Under the pieces are notes generated by a model. It was not told the origin of the DNA and searched no databases. It saw only the letters and a program-made list of their open reading frames with translations. Both the position numbers and the translations under genes were made by a program. This document shows positions 50,375 through 50,455 of a stretch of DNA of 50,455 nucleotides, one piece after another. Within the stretch, counting starts at the first letter, position 1. The number at the start of each line of letters is the position of its first letter. The stretch comes from Phyllobacteriaceae bacterium (GTDB lineage Bacteria; Pseudomonadota; Alphaproteobacteria; Rhizobiales; Rhizobiaceae), in assembly GCA_029279965.1 (NCBI GenBank), contig JAJUHJ010000008.1:1-50455 (forward strand). The letters run 5' to 3'.

Positions 50375-50455
50375 GGGAGCCGAGCGGCGAGTAGAAGCAG
50401 CGAACATAAATAGCAAATCGTAAGCATGAAATGTGTGGCGGCAGCGGCAGGGACA

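Overview
The window looks like a chromosomal core segment of an alphaproteobacterium in the Hyphomicrobiales (Rhizobiales), probably near the Phyllobacteriaceae (Mesorhizobium/Nitratireductor/Chelativorans type). The evidence is: the spc/alpha ribosomal operon order; a fused ispDF; an Atp12-family F1 chaperone; the trpD-trpC-moaC-moeA-lexA block; a LexA operator of the form GTTC-N7-GTTC; an E1-beta subunit (pdhB) with its own lipoyl domain; dusB-ntrB-ntrC-ntrY-ntrX in tandem; and a rhizobial-type palindromic intergenic repeat. The genus is inference. No rRNA, tRNA, CRISPR, insertion sequence or phage gene was recognised.

Layout: 1-6853 is the end of the ribosomal-protein operon (rplF' rplR rpsE rpmD rplO secY adk rpsM rpsK rpoA rplQ), closed by a clear intrinsic terminator. 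7219-12409 holds a periplasmic DegQ/DegP-type protease, rarA, crcB/fluC, an rluC-type pseudouridine synthase and the Atp12 chaperone. 12513-15399 (minus) holds gltA and gltX. comEC (plus) is followed by a 307-bp gap carrying repeats. 18211-24474 (minus) is ppiD-trpD-trpC-moaC-moeA-lexA. 24615-28578 (plus) is tpiA, secG, pyrG, kdsA. 28564-30375 (minus) is an unrecognised 603-residue gene. 30685-40680 (plus) is eno, ftsB, the pyruvate dehydrogenase cluster pdhA-pdhB-pdhC-(SGNH hydrolase)-(HdeD-like)-lpdA, a small GlsB/YeaQ membrane protein and lipA. 40689-42877 holds ratA and, on the minus strand, pncC and ispDF. 43002-50374 is dusB-ntrB-ntrC-ntrY-ntrX.

The genes connect as a housekeeping neighbourhood. 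eno, tpiA and gltA flank a complete pyruvate dehydrogenase set with lipA, which makes the lipoyl cofactor that PdhB, PdhC and related complexes need. SecY/SecG with PpiD and DegQ cover export and envelope protein quality. NtrBC/NtrYX give nitrogen-responsive control.

The one clear stranger is the 603-residue gene between kdsA and eno. It is AT-richer than its neighbours, runs against them, overlaps the end of kdsA, and has a Ser/Pro/Ala-rich N-terminus without a Sec signal, plus two Ala/Gly-rich hydrophobic stretches. It is the best candidate here for an undescribed, possibly secreted, protein. Other points worth attention are hairpins in ribosomal-operon spacers, a perfect palindrome upstream of pdhA, and the composite repeat next to lexA.
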